Numbered from the stretch's first letter, positions 1 to 8,480 are shown. The stretch: DNA of 64,000 bases from Mycolicibacterium monacense (GCF_010731575.1 NZ_AP022617.1:1984001-2048000); one strand, 5' to 3'. Notes: generated by a model not told the origin, from the sequence alone. A program made the numbers and translations.

Positions 1-557
1 GCAGCGGTGGCGACGGTGTCGCCGCACACCTGGTCGAGCAGTGACTCGACGCGGATCTGCCGCACGAGGTGAGCCAGGAACATCACCAGCGCACCGACGC
101 TGACCACGGCGAGCACGTAGGCGATCGTCACTGACAACTGCGGGACGAAGTCGGCTGACTCGTCATTGCTGCGGATGGTGCGCAGAACCGTCAGCGCGTA
201 CACGAATGTGGCGAGGAACAGTGCCAGCGTGCGTTGGACCACTTGGTCGGCGGCGAAGGTCCGCAGCAGACGCGGGGAGTACTGGCTGCTGGCCAGCTGG
301 AGTGTGATCAAAGTCAGTGAGAAGGTCAGCGAGGTGACCGTGATCAACGACCCCGCGATCGCGCTGAGCACTTCCCTGGCGGCATCGGCGCCGCCGCCGA
401 AGAGAATCCTTTCCACCGCTCCCGGCAACCGCGTGTCGAGTGCGGCGTCGACCTCCGGCATCGCGATTCCGCACGCGAGAGCCGCTGCCAGGGCGAACAT
501 CGGCAGCGGCCACAAGCGCGACCGCACCGCTTCGGCCACCCCGGCGCGGCTAAGCAT
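1..557 (-). CDS. DUF2254 family membrane protein (3' end outside window)
   Basis: Reading the minus strand from an ATG at 557 gives an open frame that runs off the left edge of the window. The visible 185 residues hold an N-terminal hydrophobic segment, then a segment around residues 68-90 with the pattern SLITVTSLTFSLTLITLQLA followed by SSQYSPRLLRTF. This is characteristic of the DUF2254 predicted membrane proteins. Two more membrane spans follow. The function of the family is unknown. The start lies 27 bases after the stop of the lipoprotein gene upstream, so the two are probably co-transcribed. The C-terminal part is not in the window. Confidence 0.8.
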   Translation of the reverse strand, partial: MLSRAGVAEAVRSRLWPLPMFALAAALACGIAMPEVDAALDTRLPGAVERILFGGGADAAREVLSAIAGSLITVTSLTFSLTLITLQLASSQYSPRLLRTFAADQVVQRTLALFLATFVYALTVLRTIRSNDESADFVPQLSVTIAYVLAVVSVGALVMFLAHLVRQIRVESLLDQVCGDTVATA

Positions 558-584
558 CCTCCGCCCGCCGCATCCGTCGCGTCC

Positions 585-1028
585 TCACGGGCCCACCTGG
601 ACGGTCGCGACCGTACGATCGGGGTTACGCACCTCGATGGTGACTTCGCCCGGTTCGTCGGCGGTGAAGCCGAACACCTGATCATCCTGTGGAAGCAGTT
701 CGAAGGTCCGGGCGGGGTCCGTCGTGACGCGGATCTGCCCTGCCTCATCGCTGTCGACACGTAATTCGACGCGTTGTCCCACAGCGGCGCTGACCCTCGC
801 GTTCGTCGGCCGGACGGAACCATCGGAGATGCCTACGTCGAGCACCACGGGGGACGAGCCCGGCGCCACCGATGTCGCCGCGGCACCGTCTGGTGGAGAT
901 TGCACCGTGGTGGTGAAGTTCTCGCCGGTGGGGTAGGGCGTCGAATCACACCCTGCGGTGGCGGGGACCAGCAGCACTGCAGACAATGCCGCGCCGACGA
1001 TCCCGGCGGGAGACGGTGCGCATCGCAT
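585..1028 (-). CDS. Secreted lipoprotein, hypothetical
   Basis: A 147-residue protein with a classical bacterial lipoprotein signal: charged start, hydrophobic stretch, then a lipobox ending ATAGC with the acceptor cysteine at about residue 27. The mature part begins with a Ser/Thr/Pro-rich linker and continues as a beta-rich domain. Alternating hydrophobic strands such as VELRVDSDEAGQIRVTT suggest a cupredoxin-like fold, but no copper ligands are evident. It is probably anchored to the outer face of the plasma membrane. It lies upstream of, and close to, the DUF2254 membrane protein gene. The function is not recognised. Confidence 0.7.
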   Translation of the reverse strand: MRCAPSPAGIVGAALSAVLLVPATAGCDSTPYPTGENFTTTVQSPPDGAAATSVAPGSSPVVLDVGISDGSVRPTNARVSAAVGQRVELRVDSDEAGQIRVTTDPARTFELLPQDDQVFGFTADEPGEVTIEVRNPDRTVATVQVGP

Positions 1029-1119
1029 GGCGACACACGTACCCCGATGGCTGGAGTCTGATACCTCGGGGCCAGCCCGGGGCAGGTATCAGCGTCCGCG
1101 TGCCGGGTAATGAAGCGGC

Positions 1120-1563
1120 ATGAGTGCGCACAACCGAACCGCGCAGGCGCGTTTCGCCGTCCTGGCGGCCGCCGTTGCGGCCGCATCCGCGGCGACGGGA
1201 TGTTCGGACGGTTACTCCGCGCTTGGCACCCACACCGCGGAGGTGCTGATCAACGGCGTGGACATCGGAGAACGGCCCCGCATTCGATGCGAGCAGGTCG
1301 AGTGGGTCTGGTATGTGGAGACGCTCCGTGAGACACCGGGTTTCGGGGCCCAGGTGAAGACCGGTGCGACGGTTGAACCCCGCGCCGTTCGGATCGACGA
1401 TCTGGGCAATTTCACGGGGAGCTTCTGGGAGGGAACCATCGGTGCCGCCTCGGCGTCGATCGTCGAGGGAACGTTGATCCTGACGGGCACGGCCGAGGGC
1501 TACTTCCACGACGCCCCGAAAGAAAAGGCCACCGCGCGCTTCGCGATCCGTACCGACTGCTGA
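1120..1563 (+). CDS. LpqH-like (19 kDa antigen family) lipoprotein
   Basis: A 147-residue lipoprotein with an Ala-rich signal peptide and lipobox ending AATGC (Cys about residue 28). The mature domain has the mycobacterial 19-kDa lipoprotein antigen layout: a VLINGVDIG strand near the start, RIRCEQ, an internal GNFTGSFWEGTIG stretch, and a final cysteine (FAIRTDC) that probably pairs with the CEQ cysteine. Family members are surface lipoproteins of the mycobacterial envelope that engage host TLR2. Whether this one does cannot be seen. It is divergent from the lipoprotein/DUF2254 pair on the left. The ATG at 1120 puts the signal peptide at the very N terminus. Confidence 0.72.
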   Translation: MSAHNRTAQARFAVLAAAVAAASAATGCSDGYSALGTHTAEVLINGVDIGERPRIRCEQVEWVWYVETLRETPGFGAQVKTGATVEPRAVRIDDLGNFTGSFWEGTIGAASASIVEGTLILTGTAEGYFHDAPKEKATARFAIRTDC

Positions 1564-1636
1564 CCGGAGTATCACCAAGCGGTCACCCGGGCACTACTGC
1601 GGCGAAGTCATCGATCGATCGCGAGGAGTGGCCAAG

Positions 1637-2050
1637 ATGGTCGACAACTCTCCCGAAGACGCACCCCCTACCGGTGGCCGGCGAGGCGGCGCATCGCTGG
1701 CGGGCGGCCTGTTCGTCGTCGCAGCAGGCCTTTTCAGCTTCCTGCTGGGGCTCTCGACACTGTTCTACGACCAATTCCTGCGGTACGGCCCGCGATGGGT
1801 TTTCAAGCTGAACGAACCGTGGTGGGGACTGATTCACGTCGTGCTGGGCGTCGGTATGGTGCTGGTGGGATTCGCCGCGATGACCGGTGCGAGGTGGGCG
1901 TCGACCACCGCGTTGGCACTGACGACCGCGGCGACGGCGTTGATGGTCATCTGGACGATCTACTACCCGGCGTGGACGGTCCCGGCGATCATCCTGGGCA
2001 TGTTGGCCATCGGCGCGCTGCTGATCGCCGATCCTGTTCGGCGTCCATGA
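1637..2050 (+). CDS. DUF7144-type small membrane protein
   Basis: A 137-residue integral membrane protein with four predicted spans, roughly residues 21-45, 65-85, 90-110 and 115-132. The short hydrophilic N terminus is rich in Pro, Asp and Gly. The pattern WWGLIHVVLGVGMVLVG in the second span is typical of actinobacterial membrane proteins annotated DUF7144, whose role is unknown. The ATG at 1637 is preferred over the in-frame GTG at 1628 because GAGGAG lies at a suitable distance upstream. Confidence 0.7.
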   Translation: MVDNSPEDAPPTGGRRGGASLAGGLFVVAAGLFSFLLGLSTLFYDQFLRYGPRWVFKLNEPWWGLIHVVLGVGMVLVGFAAMTGARWASTTALALTTAATALMVIWTIYYPAWTVPAIILGMLAIGALLIADPVRRP

Positions 2051-2096
2051 TGCGGGCGCACCACGGGCGGCCGAAGTTCAAGCCCTCCAACCCCGT

Positions 2097-2615
2097 TCAC
2101 TTCTGCTGCGTAGGACACGCCTCGACCGGTACCGGCATCTCGATGTCCCCGGCGCGATCGAAGTGGAAGGTCACGCTGGCGGACATTCCCGGCGTCAGGT
2201 TCGGCGCGAGTCGCCCGAGCTGCACCGCCGACACGGTGCCACCGCCGTCCACCGCCGCTGTGGTGGGCTGTCCGAAACTCACAGTGGACTCCGCCGGGAT
2301 CTCGACGCCCGAGGCGATGTCGCCGTCCGACGATGCGCTCGTCGACACGCTCAGGAGCCGTTCACTCTCGGTCGGATCGCCGTTGGCCACGGTGAAACGC
2401 ATCTCCGCGCCGGCGTCCAGTTGGATGGCGCAACGGCCGGGGAGAAAGGTCGGCACGATGAACGCGTTCTCGACGCTCGTGCGCTCGGTCTCCGACCCCG
2501 AGCCGCGATTGGACGAGCCGAGTGGGGGATCCTCCCCACAACCCGAGGTGGCCAACGCCACTGCGGTGATGATCACGAGCGAGGTGTTGAAGTGGTGAGT
2601 CGGTGTCAGTCCCAT
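2097..2615 (-). CDS. Secreted lipoprotein, hypothetical
   Basis: A 172-residue lipoprotein: a hydrophobic signal near residues 9-24 ends in the lipobox ATSGC. The remainder is a beta-rich domain of about 130 residues with no recognised family. The ATG at 2615 is chosen because GAGGG lies just upstream and the signal sequence follows directly; the same frame stays open upstream but codes nothing sensible. It is divergent from a MarR regulator that starts 100 bases away, so this lipoprotein is a likely target of that regulator. Confidence 0.65.
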   Translation of the reverse strand: MGLTPTHHFNTSLVIITAVALATSGCGEDPPLGSSNRGSGSETERTSVENAFIVPTFLPGRCAIQLDAGAEMRFTVANGDPTESERLLSVSTSASSDGDIASGVEIPAESTVSFGQPTTAAVDGGGTVSAVQLGRLAPNLTPGMSASVTFHFDRAGDIEMPVPVEACPTQQK

Positions 2616-2715
2616 TGTTTTTCCCTCATGGTTTGCTCTTGTGCGGTGCGGATTGGACTTCGGCGCGCCGGAGCCGTGAGTTGCGTTGGTTCCCAGCGCC
2701 GGTGAAGATGCAGGC

Positions 2716-3225
2716 ATGAACGCGCCGCAGAAGGCACGCCCCGTCGACGATCGGCCCAGTGCGGAACAGACCGACGCGGTGTTGCGGGCATCTCGCGCCT
2801 TGGTGGGTATCGCCGCCACCTCGCTGGCTGCCGTCGAGGACGTGGTGACGGTGCCACAATGGCGGGTGCTGGTCTTGATCTACACCCGCGGGCCGATGAA
2901 CCTGGCCTCGGTCGCGGCCGAACTCGACGTCAATCCGTCCAACGCCAGTCGAACGTGCGACCGGTTGACCAAGGCGGGTCTGCTCGATCGGCGTGAGGCC
3001 GAAGTCGACCGGCGAAACATCACCTTGACGCTGACCGCGGCCGGACGGCGGTTGGTGCAGAAGGTGACGCGTCAACGTCGGGCGGCCATCGAGAAGGTGC
3101 TGCGCCGCATGCCCGCCCCGGCGCGCGAAGGTTTGGCCGACGCGCTCGCGGAGTTTGCGGCCGCGGCGGGGGAGTCCCATGACGAAGGCCCGGTGGTGGC
3201 GGCTCTGTGGCCGCCGACCCGCTGA
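2716..3225 (+). CDS. MarR family transcriptional regulator
   Basis: A 169-residue MarR protein. The winged helix covers about residues 45-115: recognition region LDVNPSNASRTCDRLTKAGL, then the wing with VDRRNITLTLTAAGRR, which holds the conserved Asp-Arg of the family. The flanking helices form the dimer interface. MarR proteins bind palindromes near their own promoter and release on binding small phenolic or lipophilic ligands. It is divergent from the lipoprotein gene at 2097-2615, the obvious candidate target along with itself. The ATG at 2716 is chosen over an upstream in-frame start because it gives the normal family N terminus. Confidence 0.88.
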   Translation: MNAPQKARPVDDRPSAEQTDAVLRASRALVGIAATSLAAVEDVVTVPQWRVLVLIYTRGPMNLASVAAELDVNPSNASRTCDRLTKAGLLDRREAEVDRRNITLTLTAAGRRLVQKVTRQRRAAIEKVLRRMPAPAREGLADALAEFAAAAGESHDEGPVVAALWPPTR

Positions 3226-3427
3226 ACGGCGGCCTCTGCCCACGTGAAAATTCGCCGACGACGATCGGGTGATCTCCAGCGTCCCCTCGAGTGATAAGTC
3301 ATCGCCACCTCCTGTCACGGCGATGGTTCCCCTCCGCGGGATTCTGATACGTCGAGGAGTTTCGCCCCGAGCAGGCTCCCGGCGGATGTGCATTTATTGC
3401 GTTTCGGCAACGATTGCGTGATCGAGC

Positions 3428-3450
3428 GTTTACGCATCCCGGGGCGGGTA
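3428..3450 (+). promoter_or_regulatory. Candidate SigF-type promoter for the sigma factor gene
   Basis: GTTT at 3428-3431 and GGGTA at 3446-3450 match the mycobacterial SigF consensus (GTTT, then GGGTAT). The spacer is 14 bases, slightly below the usual 15-17. The -10 element ends 10 bases before the ATG of the sigma gene, so the transcript would have almost no leader. If real, the sigma factor gene is autoregulated. Confidence 0.45.
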
Positions 3451-3460
3451 GGCGTGTTAC

Positions 3461-4315
3461 ATGACCGTCCACGCTCACCCGGAGGCGACTTCAACACCCG
3501 GCATCGATACGCCGTATGACGGCAACGACGTCGATGTCGATCGCCTTTTCGACCGTCTCGCTGAAAGCGCCGACGACAGCGAACGGCAGCGATGGCGTCG
3601 GCACATCATCACCGCGTGCGTACCGATCGCCGACCACATCGCCTACCGATTCGTCGGGCGTGGCGAGCCGTCGGAGGATGTGATCCAGGTAGCCCGTATC
3701 GGGTTGATCAAGACCGTCGATCGTTACGACCCGGACAAGGGCCATTTCCTGGCGTTCGCCGTCCCCACGATCCGAGGAGAGATCCGACGGCACTTCCGGG
3801 ACAACACCTGGACGGTGCGGGTGCCCCGCAAAGTGCAGGAGACCCAGCTGCGCATGCGCGACGCCGTCAACACGCTCTCGCAGCGACTCAACCGCACGCC
3901 CACGGGCGTCGAACTGGCCGAGGAACTCGATGTCGGCAGCGAGGAGCTCGGGGATTGCCAAGCCGCGACCACCGCTTATCGGCCGGTATCGCTCGACGCG
4001 CCGCTGCTCACCGCGCAGAACGACGGCGACACAGTGGGCTCGATGCAAGGAGGCGACGATCCGGGTTACGGCAGGGTGGAAGACCTCATCCTGCTTCAGG
4101 AGGCCATCTCTGATCTCGACCCTCGGCGACGGGCGATCGTCGGCATGATCTTCTTCGACTGCCTCACGCAGCGCGAGGTGGCCCGTCGGCTCCATGTCTC
4201 CCAGGTGCAGATCTCCCGCCTGCTCAACGATGCGTTGGCACGGATCCGTCAGCGGGTCAATCTGGACGCCGCGGCCGCACTGTGTGTCGTCGGTCCCTTC
4301 ATCGGCACCGTCTGA
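3461..4315 (+). CDS. RNA polymerase sigma factor, SigF/SigB type
   Basis: A 284-residue group 3 sigma-70 protein. Region 2 (about residues 50-125) contains SEDVIQVARIGLIKTVDRYD and FAVPTIRGEIRRHFRD, the signature of the SigF/SigB stress-sigma branch. Region 3 (LNRTPTGVELAEELDV) and region 4 (LTQREVARRLHVSQVQISRLL, about residues 240-265) follow. It directs RNA polymerase to GTTT/GGGTA promoters in stress or stationary phase. No anti-sigma (RsbW/UsfX) gene precedes it, unlike the canonical sigF operon, so it may be one of the extra SigF paralogues common in environmental mycobacteria. Confidence 0.88.
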   Translation: MTVHAHPEATSTPGIDTPYDGNDVDVDRLFDRLAESADDSERQRWRRHIITACVPIADHIAYRFVGRGEPSEDVIQVARIGLIKTVDRYDPDKGHFLAFAVPTIRGEIRRHFRDNTWTVRVPRKVQETQLRMRDAVNTLSQRLNRTPTGVELAEELDVGSEELGDCQAATTAYRPVSLDAPLLTAQNDGDTVGSMQGGDDPGYGRVEDLILLQEAISDLDPRRRAIVGMIFFDCLTQREVARRLHVSQVQISRLLNDALARIRQRVNLDAAAALCVVGPFIGTV

Positions 4316-4363
4316 TGCGCCGCCCGGTCTCATCCCGCGCCCCCCGCGTGGCCGGTCGGGCAG

Positions 4364-4900
4364 GTGGACTCCGTGTGGTTTGACGACTGGAACGACCTGC
4401 TGCGGGTGCTGATCGCCGGCACCGTCGCGTATGCCGTGCTCATCTTGGTGCTACGCATGTCGGGCAAACGCACGTTGGCCAAATTGAATGCCTTCGACCT
4501 CGTGGTGACTGTGGCCGTCGGCTCCACGCTGGCCACGGTTTTCCTCAACTCCAGCGTGTCGGTCACCGAGGGGATCGTCGCACTGATCCTGTTGGCAGCG
4601 CTTCAGTACGTCGCCGCCATCGTGGCATCCCGGCCGCGTATCGGGCGCGCGGTGCTCACGTCCCGCCCATCGTTGCTTTTCGCCCATGGATCCTTTCGCG
4701 ACGATGCGATGCGGAAGCAACGAGTCAGCCGCGCCGACGTGCGACAGGCGGTCCGTTCGTCCGGTCGCGGCGGTCTGAATGACGTCGGCGCGGTGGTCCT
4801 CGAATCCGACGGGTCCCTCAGCGTCATCACCACGGCCGACTTGGGTGACCACTCCGCCTTGATCGACGTGGATGACCAGGTCCCGCCAGCACCCGGGTAA
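4364..4900 (+). CDS. DUF421/YetF family membrane protein
   Basis: A 178-residue protein starting at GTG. Three hydrophobic segments (about residues 12-30, 43-62 and 68-86) include the family motif LRMSGKRTLAKLNAFDLVVT. A C-terminal YetF cytosolic domain carries RPSLLFAHGSFRDDAMRK and a VVLESDGSLSVI strand. The role of the family is unclear; Bacillus homologues are spore or stress proteins. It begins 48 bases after the sigma factor and may share its transcript. It is convergent with the next gene, with only three bases between the stops. Confidence 0.8.
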   Translation: MDSVWFDDWNDLLRVLIAGTVAYAVLILVLRMSGKRTLAKLNAFDLVVTVAVGSTLATVFLNSSVSVTEGIVALILLAALQYVAAIVASRPRIGRAVLTSRPSLLFAHGSFRDDAMRKQRVSRADVRQAVRSSGRGGLNDVGAVVLESDGSLSVITTADLGDHSALIDVDDQVPPAPG

Positions 4901-4903
4901 CGG

Positions 4904-5557
4904 TCATCGCGCCGTAGAGGTATTGGTGCCGATGAGGTGCTCAAGACGTTTCCGCATCGGCCGCTGCTCCGTCTCCGCACTTTTCGACGCGCGCACAGGA
5001 TCGGTGTGCGGGTCGTGGCGGTGTTCGTCCGTCGTGCCAAGGGTGCCGGCGGACGCGTGTTCGTAGCGGATGTCGCGCAGGCTGCGCACCGACAGACGTC
5101 CCATGCTCAGTGCCGCCAGAAACATGATCAGCGCCCCCACACCCGTGAAGTGGGTCATCTCGAGCCAGAATTCGCGTGCGCCACCGGTGGCCACGGGTGC
5201 GTCCACCGACCCCAACCCCAACGGTTCGGCCGCCGCCCGTCCGACGACCAACCAGGAGCCGGCGACCACGCCGAGCCATGCGCCGAACAGCGCAGTGGCC
5301 CGGTTGCGCGACAGCAGGAGCAGGACCCCACCCGCGACGGTGACGACACCCGGAAGGACCTGCAGCCAACCGCGCAAAGCCGTCCACACCGACTCGTCGT
5401 CCGGGGCATAGGCGAACCCGACCCCAGGCCCGATGAAGGGGATAAGCGCCGTCCAGAGACCGAGCCCGATCAACAGGATTCCTGTGACAGCACCACGACT
5501 TCGCGGGATGCGCATCCTCCCTGCCCCCGTTCGGTTCGCTACCGCAGGATCACTCAT
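4904..5557 (-). CDS. Conserved membrane protein, hypothetical
   Basis: A 217-residue protein with four predicted membrane spans (about residues 22-45, 60-80, 88-108 and 135-155) and a hydrophilic, charged C-terminal tail rich in Arg, His, Glu and Thr. The ATG at 5557 has a strong AAAGGAGGA ribosome site, so the longer upstream open frame is not coding. No family is recognised with confidence. A GGGTAC box with a GTAT at 15-base spacing lies upstream, which would place it in the SigF regulon together with the neighbouring sigma gene. Confidence 0.65.
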   Translation of the reverse strand: MSDPAVANRTGAGRMRIPRSRGAVTGILLIGLGLWTALIPFIGPGVGFAYAPDDESVWTALRGWLQVLPGVVTVAGGVLLLLSRNRATALFGAWLGVVAGSWLVVGRAAAEPLGLGSVDAPVATGGAREFWLEMTHFTGVGALIMFLAALSMGRLSVRSLRDIRYEHASAGTLGTTDEHRHDPHTDPVRASKSAETEQRPMRKRLEHLIGTNTSTAR

Positions 5558-5607
5558 GGCTCCTCCTTTGTCTGCGTTCCGTATCGCGTGCTCGCGGTGC
5601 GTCGTGC

Positions 5608-5632
5608 GTACCCGAGCGGCCACGGCGTATAC
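5608..5632 (-). promoter_or_regulatory. Candidate SigF-like promoter
   Basis: On the minus strand GTAT (5632-5629) and GGGTAC (5613-5608) are separated by 15 bases. This is one mismatch from the mycobacterial SigF consensus in the -35 box. It lies 50 bases upstream of the membrane protein start at 5557. Confidence 0.35.
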
Positions 5633-5743
5633 GTTCGGTGACTTCGCCGAGCGGATGGGCCGCGTCTCGCGCGGTGAGTATCGGACGCTCGGCAGGTCTG
5701 CTCCTGTTGCAAGCAGGACCGCACACCAAGCTGGAGGAATTCG

Positions 5744-6586
5744 ATGGGCACGACGGACGCACGCAGTGGTCACCTGCCGATCAACGGGTTGAACCTCTAC
5801 TACGCGGTGCACGGCGAACTCGACGGCTCGAAGGTGCCGCTGTTGCTGATTCCGGGCGCCTTCATGGCCACCGACTCGATGCAGGCATGGGCGGAGGCGT
5901 TCGCGCACCAGCGCGCCGTGATCGTGTTCGATCAACAGGGGCACGGCCGAACCCCGGACACATCACGGCGAATGTCCTACGAACAGTTCGGAGATGATGC
6001 CGCCGCGTTGCTGCGCGCGCTGGGAGTCGAGCGCGCGGACGTCATGGGGTACTCGCAGGGCGGCGGGGTGGCGCTACAGCTCGCCGTCCGGCACGGAACC
6101 CTGGTGAACAAGTTGGTCGCGATGTCGGCGACATTCCGCCGGGACGGCTGGTATCCGGTGGTCGGCGAAGCCATCGGGGGACTGGGCGCCGACATGTTCG
6201 CCGGCACGGCCGTCGAGAAGATGTTCCTCGAGCACACGCCCGATGCCACGAAGTTCGACGCCTACATCGCCAAGATGAAGGGGTTGAACGTCAACGATCA
6301 ACACATCAGCGAGGAGCAGATGCGCTCGATTCCCGCGAGGACGATGGTCGTCATCGGGGATGCCGACGGTGTGACGCTCGAACATGCGGTGGAGATGTTC
6401 AGATTGCGCGGTGGGGGAGACGAGCAGGCAGCGGCGACCGGAGTCCTCCAAGACGTCCCGGCCGCGCGGTTGATGGTGCTGCCAGCGATGTCCCACATCG
6501 GTATCGCAGCCGCGTATGACGTGGTGGCGCCGGTGGTGAGTGCGTTCCTCGACGACGTCCCGCCGGTGACACCCGAATTGTTCTGA
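5744..6586 (+). CDS. Alpha/beta hydrolase
   Basis: A 280-residue alpha/beta-hydrolase fold protein. The oxyanion-side motif is IPGAF near residue 37, the strand VIVFDQQGHGRT leads into the fold, and the nucleophile elbow is GYSQGG with Ser104. A catalytic Asp lies in VVIGDADG (206 or 208) and the catalytic His is in SHIGI (His251). The complete triad suggests an active esterase or carbon-carbon hydrolase; the substrate is unknown. The start has a GGAGGAATTCG ribosome site. It is divergent from the membrane protein at 4904-5557. Confidence 0.85.
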   Translation: MGTTDARSGHLPINGLNLYYAVHGELDGSKVPLLLIPGAFMATDSMQAWAEAFAHQRAVIVFDQQGHGRTPDTSRRMSYEQFGDDAAALLRALGVERADVMGYSQGGGVALQLAVRHGTLVNKLVAMSATFRRDGWYPVVGEAIGGLGADMFAGTAVEKMFLEHTPDATKFDAYIAKMKGLNVNDQHISEEQMRSIPARTMVVIGDADGVTLEHAVEMFRLRGGGDEQAAATGVLQDVPAARLMVLPAMSHIGIAAAYDVVAPVVSAFLDDVPPVTPELF

Positions 6587-6611
6587 CCGGTGACCGTACG
6601 AGGCGGCCACC

Positions 6612-7265
6612 TCACGCGGTGGCCGGTTGGTCGCCAACGCCCCGATCGGGTGCGCTCATGTCCCCGGTGGCAGGGATGCCATCGGCGACGCCGTAGCGCA
6701 GATACACCGTTCCGGTCGGACTGGCTGCCGGCGGTTGGAGCAGCCTGAGGTTGGTGGGAACCGCGCCACCGTCGAACACCTTCTTCCCCACGCCGAGCAC
6801 GATCGGGTGCACCCAGAGGTCGAGGCGGTCGAAGAGCTTCTCCCGCAGGAGGGTCTGCACCAGGTTCAGGCTGCCGACCACCTTGATGCGCTCGTGCCGG
6901 TCCCTGATCCGCCTGACCTCACCGACCAGATCCGGTCCCAGCTGTGTGGTCCCGTCCCACGACAGATCGGGCCTGCCACGAGACGCCACGTACTTCGGGA
7001 TGCTGTTGAACAGCGCCGCGATCGCACCATCCTCGCCGCCCTGCTGATGCGGCCAATACGCGGCGAAGATGTCGTAGGTCCGTCGACCGAGCAGGAGCGC
7101 GTCGGTTCCCTCGTACGCGGTATCGACCTGCGTGCCGGAGACCTCGTCCAGCAGGGGCGCCTGCCACCCGCCGAACGAGAATCCCACCGGGTCCTCCTCA
7201 GGGCTTCCGGGCGACTGCCCGACCAGATCCAAGGTCGCGAACAACTCGATGTCGATGAGTCCCAT
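6612..7265 (-). CDS. Dihydrofolate reductase family (RibD C-terminal-like) protein
   Basis: A 217-residue protein of the RibD C-terminal/DHFR-like superfamily. It shows the typical N terminus (IELFATLDLVGQSPG), the central LLGRRTYDIFAAYWP, the NADPH-binding IKVVGSLNLVQTLL, and DRLDLWVHPIVLGVGKKVF. Such actinobacterial proteins are NADPH-dependent reductases of unknown substrate. The ATG at 7265 follows GGGAGC and is preferred to the upstream in-frame start. The stop lies 25 bases from the convergent hydrolase stop. Confidence 0.83.
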   Translation of the reverse strand: MGLIDIELFATLDLVGQSPGSPEEDPVGFSFGGWQAPLLDEVSGTQVDTAYEGTDALLLGRRTYDIFAAYWPHQQGGEDGAIAALFNSIPKYVASRGRPDLSWDGTTQLGPDLVGEVRRIRDRHERIKVVGSLNLVQTLLREKLFDRLDLWVHPIVLGVGKKVFDGGAVPTNLRLLQPPAASPTGTVYLRYGVADGIPATGDMSAPDRGVGDQPATA

Positions 7266-7341
7266 ACCAGCTCCCGATGAGTGTGTTGTGTCGATGGAGG
7301 GATAGACCCGCACGCGTCGGCGAAGTCATCGCGACTTCCAC

Positions 7342-7623
7342 TCACTCACCCAGCGCGGCACAGACTTTCCGGAGCAGTCCGGCCAGCGTCTCCCGTTCGG
7401 CCGGTGTGAGTGCGGCGATCAACTGCTCGTCATCGGCGAGGCGGCGGGGCATCTCCTCGTCGGTGACCGTGCGTCCCGCATCGGTCAGGGCGAGGAGGAC
7501 CACGCGGCCGTCACGTTCGGACTTCTGCCTGACCAGGAGATCACGGCGGGCGAGACTGTCGGCGATCTTGGTGATCGACGCCCCACTGAGCAGCGTGGTG
7601 GAGACGACTTCGCTGGCCCGCAG
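7342..7623 (-). pseudogene. MarR regulator, 5'-truncated remnant
   Basis: The minus strand encodes about 93 residues of a MarR protein: the recognition helix region (TLLSGASITKIADSLARRDL), the wing (ERDGRVVLLALTDAG) and the C-terminal helix ending KVCAALGE. The N-terminal helices, about 45 residues, are missing. At about 7623 the frame runs into unrelated sequence that on the opposite strand codes for a piece of a FUSC membrane protein, so the gene has been cut by a deletion or rearrangement. No plausible start or ribosome site precedes the remnant. Confidence 0.6.
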
Positions 7624-7824
7624 TAGGCGGTGACATCGTTGGCCGTGACTCCAATGGCATTGCTTCTCACCGGACTCGGAGCCGGCCTGGCGCCGTCGGT
7701 CGCTCTCGACCGTGTTCTCGACACGGCCGTGGGGATCGTGACGGGAATCGTCATCGCCGCGGTGACGATCACCGGCGCCGACGCCCAGCACCTGCGGCGG
7801 GCGGCGACCTCGCACCGTGGATGA
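7624..7824 (+). pseudogene. FUSC-family membrane protein remnant
   Basis: The plus strand encodes about 64 residues with two hydrophobic stretches around the motif ALDRVLDTAVGIVTGIVIAA. This matches the last membrane segments of FUSC (fusaric acid resistance/aromatic acid exporter-like) proteins, where R-x-x-D-T-x-x-G is conserved. The rest of the roughly 350-650 residue protein is absent. It abuts the MarR stub on the opposite strand, so the junction near 7623 marks a deletion that joined two broken genes. Confidence 0.5.
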
Positions 7825-7889
7825 CGGCGCGAGCGAGCGCCTGACCCCATTCTTTGCCCAGCACCGACCGGCGAGTGGGTTCGGTTGAG

Positions 7890-8480
7890 CTACAGGTTCG
7901 TTCGCTGTCTGCCGGTGAATTGGTCGACGAGCAGTCGAAGACGTTCCGTGCCGTGGTCTGCGCGCAGCCGGCCGGCGCGGCCGAGCGTGACCAGCCCGTG
8001 CAGCGCAGCCCAGAACAACTCGGTGAGCGTATCTGCATCCTCTTCGCCGGCGACCAGGGCGACCGCTTCACGTAATTCACCGAACGCCGACGCCAGCTGG
8101 GACGGTGTGTCTTCGGCGGCGAAACGCAAGGCGGTCGCGCGGGTGAACATCGCGTCGTAGACGGCGTTGTTTTCGCGGGCGAAGTCGAGGTAGGCGCGCG
8201 CGATTCGCGCGAGTGCATCGCTCGGCGTGGAGGCCTGAGAGCGAACTGCCCGAATCGCCTCCGCGAGCTCCCCGAACCCGTCGGTGGCGACAGCGTCGGC
8301 GATTGCGTCCATGCCGGTGAAGTGCTTGTACAAGACCGGCTGGCTGTATTCGATCTCGGTGGACAGCCGGCGGGTTGTCACGGCGTCCCAGCCCTCGGCC
8401 TCGGCCAACCTGCGGGCTGTGGTGACGATCAACCGCCGCCGGGCGGCACGCTCTCGCTCACGGCGATCCTCGATGGCCAT
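7890..8480 (-). CDS. TetR family transcriptional regulator
   Basis: A 196-residue TetR regulator. The DNA-binding domain is at about residues 10-57, with LIVTTARRLAEAEG, WDAVTTRRLSTEIEYSQPVLYKHF and a following GMDAIADAV. The C-terminal ligand domain (LARIARAYLDFARENNAVYDAMF) is of the type seen in repressors of small-molecule enzymes. It is divergent from a three-gene run (DUF1772, NIPSNAP, DUF4267), with a perfect inverted repeat between them, so it most likely represses that run and itself. Confidence 0.88.
   Translation of the reverse strand: MAIEDRRERERAARRRLIVTTARRLAEAEGWDAVTTRRLSTEIEYSQPVLYKHFTGMDAIADAVATDGFGELAEAIRAVRSQASTPSDALARIARAYLDFARENNAVYDAMFTRATALRFAAEDTPSQLASAFGELREAVALVAGEEDADTLTELFWAALHGLVTLGRAGRLRADHGTERLRLLVDQFTGRQRTNL

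Noticed and set aside
4937..5641. Plus-strand 234-residue frame opposite the membrane protein gene
   Set aside because: Arg/His/Pro-rich shadow of the minus-strand gene 4904-5557, which has a strong ribosome site and clear membrane spans.
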